DNA of 64,000 bases. Source: Lycorma delicatula (taxonomy: Eukaryota > Arthropoda > Insecta > Hemiptera > Fulgoridae). Numbering within the stretch: position 1 is the first letter of the stretch; the number at the start of each line of letters is the position of its first letter. Both the position numbers and the translations under genes were made by a program. Shown piece after piece: positions 58,663-64,000 of this stretch. The stretch is from contig NC_134456.1 in the NCBI RefSeq assembly GCF_047948215.1, positions 66,676,029 to 66,740,028 of the forward strand, written 5' to 3'. The notes beneath the pieces are model-generated. The model saw nothing but the letters and a program-made list of their open reading frames with translations. It was not told the origin of the DNA and did no database searches.

Positions 58663-60933
58663 AACTTTATTCTTCCATCAGTTTCAGAGTAAACCCAAAA
58701 CAGTTATACTTCCTATAGGGTACCCTATAATACATTTTATACTTTATAAATATTTAATTTTAAATTTCTTGCTTTTGTTTCTCATTTTTTTCTATTTATC
58801 TCTGTATCACCGATAATAATTTTTAGAAAAATCAAATTTTTTTAAAAATTCAATACACACTGCATATATCTTCCCCGTTCTGCAAAAATTTATATACCTA
58901 ATATTTTTTTTTATTTAACCGAATAAAACTAGTTTCAAATAAAACCACAAAATTTATTTAGTGTATGGCAAATAAAATTTGGAATAAAATTAAAGTTTTA
59001 AATAAAACCTTGGCATAAACTGGAACCAAATTAGATGCTCCAGATATCATCAATTCTTTTATTTTTTGTTAATAATAATATTGTATCGCTTTTCTTTTAA
59101 TTAAGTCATATCCATTGAAGTAATTTACTTTAATAAAAATGTTATTTCATTTACTTAGTTATTTGTAGTTTACTTCAAATATATGTTATATATTTATAAA
59201 ATTAATCAATTTATTTCTATAGTATCATTCACAAAATACACGCAATGAGCAAAATATATAATCGTGTTTGAAGAATCAATTCACTGTATAATGTAAGGAA
59301 CAAATAGTGGTCAAGGTCCGCATCAATGAAGTCAAATTAAATTTTTTGAAGTTAAAAAATTTTTTTATTAAATCTACTTCTTCATAGATAATCATTATTA
59401 AGAATAATGAAATATTTACATCGCTTACTGAAGCACGTAAATGATGAAAAATAGTGATTTTAAAATATAATTTAATAATCATTTACAATAGCCACGTTTT
59501 ACAAATTGCTCAGTAAACATAAAACAAAAATGACCTGCGTTTTCATAGAGTTTCTTCTTTTACAGAATTGTACTTTAATTTAATATGATTATTCTTTGGT
59601 GAATTTAATACTCATGAAAAAATTATAGGATAAGCAATCAATGTTTTATTGAACTACCTTTACATTTATTTTTATTTAATTTGCATTCAAATTGTTAATA
59701 AAATTACAAAATACAATTTATTACTATACATTTAGATGCAGCCTTTTAAGATATAATTTCTATTTTTCATTGTTTTCTTTATCCTTAATTTTAATTAATT
59801 AAAAATTATCGAGTATCAGTATAAATCACGTAATTTTTTTTACGGTCGCGGCCGGATAGCTGCAGACATCACGCACCTTCACATGCGATAAACAGGGAGA
59901 GATACAAATTAACAAATATGAATCGTGTAATTTTTTAATGGTCAATACGTTGATTTTCCACATGGAAACCTGAAAACATATTGTTTCTAGAAGAGTAATT
60001 AACTGATTTTTGTTCAGATAATATCAAGTGAATAAAACATCTTTAAATGTACTAACCGAAGTTTATACAAACTTCATAGTATTCATTTTTCGATAACTAT
60101 ATTTAATAGATTTATTTTTAACGATTGGGTAGTAGCAACTATCCAACCGATTAATCGACCGATATTAAGCTTTGATTATTCTCTTGGGAGTAGTATCTGG
60201 TAATTTTTTTTCTTTATTTATATTTAATTATATGGTGACTGATTTAATTACACTTGGATGATATTAAGATTTTGTCGGAGGCCATAGTAATAAACTCATG
60301 CATCGATCATTTTATTTGATGAGAACGTTAAAATACATTCTCTAAATTATTAATTTATTATTACTATTATTTTTTTTATTGATATTTAATTTACCTTTGG
60401 AAGAAATTTATTATCTTCAAATTAAATACACGTAGTTTTAGAGGTTTATCTCAATAATTCCTTTAAATGATTAATCAATAAGAGTCAACATTTTTAGAAA
60501 TTATATGATTGCTACAGGATATCTATAAGGTCGGTTTTCATCAGACAAACGAATAAAAACAGAATCTTTTATATACTGGAGAATTTTTTATTTAATATTA
60601 TTACAGAGGACAGCTTCGACATTGTTTTTTTTCATAAACGTTAAGTGTTCGCGGGTTTACAGTTCACTATCCTTCATTGTTTACTGTAATCAATAAGTAC
60701 TGTTTAAAATAAAAATTATTTTAACTATTTTCAGTTAGAATCAAATTTTAGAACGTAAGATTACGAACTATTTTTTTTTTCTATTCGTTTCCGTCATTAA
60801 TTTTAAAACTATCCTCATTTTAAATATAAGAATATAAGAATTATTATTAGTTGCAGTTTAATGAAATCTTTTAGTATTCAATAAACAATTACAAACTTAG
60901 TTTTTTTTTATAGCCTAATTTGAATTTTTTATT

Positions 60934-60935
<2 letters not shown>
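58663..60935. other. A+T-rich non-coding stretch
   Basis: No gene recognised. A lone G+C-richer patch at 59844-59900 (ggtcgcggccggatagctgc) has no identity I can give. The 68-codon minus frame at 59276-59482 is taken as chance. Confidence 0.6.

Positions 60936-61017
<82 letters not shown>
60936..61017. repeat. CA then TA compound microsatellite
   Basis: A long (AC)n tract (to about 60997) changes into (AT)n (to about 61017) directly at the edge of the palindrome that follows. Confidence 0.95.
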
Positions 61018-61018
<1 letters not shown>

Positions 61019-61071
61019 TGGCCGTAAAAGCATAATAATATATATATATATTATTATGCTTTTACGGCCAA
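61018..61071. repeat. perfect 54-bp palindrome
   Basis: Each 27-bp arm begins or ends with ttggccgtaaaagcataata or its complement, followed by TA repeats at the centre; there is no mismatch and no spacer. The right arm is the terminus of the minus-strand LINE fragment that follows, so the palindrome appears to be that LINE end joined to an inverted copy of itself. Confidence 0.95.
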
Positions 61072-61608
61072 CATGGGACCACCACTTAAGTCAATTTTAG
61101 TTAGATTTTTTCTGAGAAAAGCGTGTTATTTTACTCTCCCGAGCTGCCCAGTATTTCTTCATCCGTTCAGATCTTGCTTTCTTTTTTTCATCTGTAAACA
61201 CCCTCTTCGTTGTATTTTGTCGTTTATCTGTCTTTTGTTTAAATCTAATGTTTTTGTCTTTTAGCTTTGTAATTTTTCCAGTTTTATTCTGTAGGTCAGT
61301 CAGGGAAATTCCCAATTCTTTCATATCTTCTGTAATTTCTTTGATCCATCCTACTTCTGGCTTTTGGAACCAGAGATTTTCAATGATATTTCTTGACAGT
61401 TTTGTTTCCGGTGTCCTTATGAGATGACCAAAGAAAGAGTCTTTTTTTCCCCATAGTATCAGTAACAGGCTCTATTTCTCGATACACCACCTCATTTGGC
61501 ACAATCCAACATTGGCCTTCTTTTTGGTGTTTTTTATTGATACACGTTCTGACAATTCTTCTCTCTATTTTCAGAATTTGATCAATTCGGTTTTTCTGAG
61601 TGGTTTTG
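61072..61608 (-). pseudogene. LINE ORF2 C-terminal fragment, minus strand
   Basis: On the minus strand the frames read as the extreme C-terminus of a LINE ORF2. ERRIVRTCINKKHQKEGQ lies near 61567-61515, then PNEVVYREIEPVTDTM near 61500-61452, and after a frameshift FGHLIRTPE-like text near 61430. EITEDMKELGISLTDLQNKT lies near 61340-61280, and KARSERMKKYWAARESKITR near 61180-61115, before the stop at about 61097. The 75-codon frame at 61097-61324 is the undisrupted last part. The element is 5'-truncated at about 61608, where a 24-bp A/T palindrome sits, and ends in the 54-bp palindrome. There is no RT domain. The family differs from the LINE at 34.9-36.5 kb in detail; clade not assigned. Confidence 0.75.
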
Positions 61609-61632
61609 AAAAATTATATATATATAATTTTT
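61609..61632. repeat. 24-bp A/T palindrome at the LINE 5' truncation
   Basis: A perfect palindrome of the form aaaaattatata/tatataattttt at the point where LINE similarity stops. Low-complexity, so it could be coincidental, but its position opposite the G+C-containing palindrome at the other end is notable. Confidence 0.8.
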
Positions 61633-61787
61633 TGCTTCTTTTTTTAGTTACTCTGTCCGAATCGTCTCGTGTCTTGATCTGATTTTGCTAACGGTTTGTT
61701 ATGTTATAAAACGTATAAATCAGAACTGTATTCGGCTCTGATTAGTTCGTAATTTGTGGAGCATATTGGCTTTAGATTGTAAAGTGG

Positions 61788-62120
61788 ATGGATCTGCATA
61801 ACCTGATTAGATCACCCGAAGTTACCTTGGTAAAAGTAATCCAGAACCAGGTCCATCTCACAGAAAAATCGGTTATTTTCAGTAAAATTTCACTGGGTCC
61901 AGAGAAGGGGGAGTCGCTTGTACTTTTGATGGGGTACACTAAGTGCGGAATATACTTTGATTTGGGATGGGAAATGTCGGTGTTAAACTGTGTTATATCT
62001 TTTTATGGGTCTCATAAGAGCATGAATAGCTTGATGACTTGTACCTTCAAAAAATGGCAGCAGGTGTTGTATAAGTCATTTATTTTGGTACAAATGATTG
62101 TACTCAAAATAGGCAGATAA
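61788..62120 (+). other. unrecognised 110-codon open frame
   Basis: An ATG-started frame of 110 codons in a patch (about 61650-62250) that is less A+T-rich than its surroundings. Residues are better mixed than in the other chance frames (SPEVTLVKVIQNQVHLTEK, FSKISLGPEKGESLVLLMG, FKKWQQVLYKSF). No domain, signal peptide or repeat recognised, and no transposon motif found in other frames. Tandem TATA-like motifs (tataaaac at 61705, tataaat at 61714) stand about 75-85 bp upstream. It could be an exon or retrocopy of an unrecognised gene, an unknown transposon part, or chance. Confidence 0.3.
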
Positions 62121-62250
62121 CTGCTATACTGCAATTGGAGCTTAAAGAACACAGCACTTGACAGTGCAGCCCTACGGTAATGGATGTACTTGCGTTGCAC
62201 TTGAAAAGCAGATAACTCTGCCTGATCGGTGTTCTCGTTTTGTGATACAT

Positions 62251-64000
62251 TTGATTTTATTAGGAGTTAACTGAAATGCATGAGATAGCCCTGATATGAT
62301 CTCAGTCATACGAAAAAGAATTTTCTTTTTTCTTTTTATCCTCAATTTTTAGCTAAATAGCACCATACATGTAACTCATACAATTTTGCAAACTTTGATT
62401 TTAACTTAGTTAAACTTATATTTATCAGTAATAAAAACTTCAGTATTCGACAAATCACGTTCAGTTGCTATAGAGAAATAATATTTTAGAGTTTTTAGTT
62501 TATAATACATTTTTTACAGATTCATTTTTCAGTCATGTAAAACAGATGGAAATTTTTTTACAATGGAAAACATAAAAATAAAATTTTTAAACTAACAACC
62601 TAATGTTTTCTCTTTGTCGAGTAATGAAATAGTGTATTTACAGGTAACTTCAAAGTTTACATTTGTCTGTTACTTTTCATTTTTTTTGAGATGGGAAGGC
62701 AGTAGACAGCTCTTAGAAATGCCCTAATATTCTTCAAGAGTACGAGATTAGTTGAAAATAAGTGTAGAACATGCATATAAGGACTATATATACAATGTAA
62801 TTTAAGATGAATATTTTTGGATTTAGATTTATTTTGAGGATGAAGTGCCAGTACATAAATAACCTGATAATAAAATTATCTGGATAATAAAATCTGATTT
62901 CAGACCTGCTATTTGTTCTTTCTTGTAGTAATTATTATCTTATTGTGTAAGTTTAGGTGTTTAGTTTAAACGCGTCTACATCATAAATTAACATAATTAT
63001 ATAAATAGTATTTCTATATTAATAACATATTAATTTTTTGCTGGTAAATTAAAAATGATAACCTGCAAAGAGCATTTGTATTAAAATTATTATGTTGGAA
63101 ATCATTGTTAGTTTTTTAAAATGTTATTTTATTCTCTTGCATATTTAAAAAAAAAATATTTTTTATTTTCCATTTTAAGTCATCAGTATTATATATTTTA
63201 CAGGTAAATATTTTTATCAATTTTATCGACCGTACATGTAATTTAAGTGACGTCTAAGATGTTTAGTCTCAAAAAATTTCATTTCTTTCAATGCTGAATC
63301 AGCATTTTAGTATAAAAGTGCAATGCCATAGAAATTATAAGTCACCTTCAACTTTATTTCTAGCTCGGCGTATTAAAATAAAATCTGTCCGAGGATGAAA
63401 ACACGCTAAGTGTAAGTTACAATGTAATAATAGTAAAATTGTATTGTATAATGGTATAGTTTGGAGGTTGAATAAACTTTGGTGACAGATATGACATTGT
63501 ACATTTAATTCGTGGATAAATCCTGACATAATAATGGTACTGAACACCCACGATTTTTTTATGCTTTATTTAAAAAAAAAATAAAAATTAAACGATCGTT
63601 CTTGAAAAATTGTTTACTAAAGTTTAAAGACGTGTATTTGTATCTTACAAATTATTTTTAATTACGATAAACAAAAGAAATACTAACGCAATTTTTGTTT
63701 TTGTTTTTTTTTTAAAAATAAGATGTTAAATTTATAAAAAATAAATAATCCTGTTTATTTAAAAATTAGAATAAGGTAGTATTTTACATTCCTCTATATC
63801 TCAAACTGAAAATTCGCGAAATTTAAGACTTTTTAATTTCAGGGTATCAAAGATTGAAATTAGTAATTGAATCGTTTTACATAATTTACTGTATTAATTG
63901 ATAGTAACAATCTACAACCAAAACTTAATAAATATTTTACTTAATATAGAAGGGTATAACGATTAAATAAAACATTTAAAAAATATTACTAATCTTTTTT
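62251..64000. other. A+T-rich non-coding stretch
   Basis: No gene recognised. The 70-codon minus frame at 63335-63547 has no known domain. Homopolymer runs are frequent. Confidence 0.65.

Overview
The window is A+T-rich eukaryotic DNA (roughly 70% A+T by eye) and reads as intergenic or intronic sequence from an arthropod, most likely an insect. The basis is the mobile-element content: R1-like and I-like non-LTR retrotransposons (LINEs), two families of tRNA-derived SINEs, and CA/TA/GCGC microsatellites. A hemipteran is my guess, held loosely. I found no intact host gene, no real tRNA or rRNA gene, no CRISPR array and no bacterial-style operon. Nearly all long open frames are chance frames in A+T-rich DNA, antisense shadows, or pieces of decayed retrotransposons.

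Layout. 1-7 kb is desert with a small nested palindrome (2.1 kb) and a doubtful LINE relic (3.4 kb). 7.0-8.6 kb holds a truncated SINE with target-site duplications (TSDs) and a dispersed repeat (A). 14.1-15.9 kb holds the 3' half of an I-like ORF2 (RNase H plus tail) followed by a G+C-rich block. 18.3 kb has a second SINE family, 20.8-21.5 kb dispersed repeat B, and 23.9-24.4 kb a 451-bp LINE 3'-end copy in a perfect 15-bp TSD. 25.2-29.4 kb is the densest part: two R1-like ORF2 relics placed head to head, one on each strand. 31.1-32.1 kb has repeats A and C, and 32.8 kb a nested minisatellite. 34.6-36.5 kb has a SINE and another LINE, and 37.8-38.2 kb a fold-back element. 42.4-44.0 kb is an ORF1-only R1-like element joined straight to its 3' UTR. 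45.6-45.9 kb is an internal LINE fragment between 44-47 bp direct repeats, followed by repeat B again. 51-54 kb holds diverged repeat D copies, a SINE with TSDs and repeat C. 58.3-58.7 kb is the fullest SINE. 61.0-61.6 kb is a LINE tail ending in a perfect 54-bp palindrome next to a CA/TA microsatellite.

How the parts relate. The LINEs would supply the reverse transcriptase that mobilises the SINEs, but every LINE here is broken, so nothing in the window looks autonomous. The two SINE families have different tRNA-like heads but a common 3' tail, which also lies inside the fold-back element; this is the most interesting systems-level pattern I see. I did not find a convincing undescribed biological system. 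The best leads are structural: the LINE-end palindrome, the shared SINE tail, the direct-repeat-flanked LINE fragment and the nested minisatellite.
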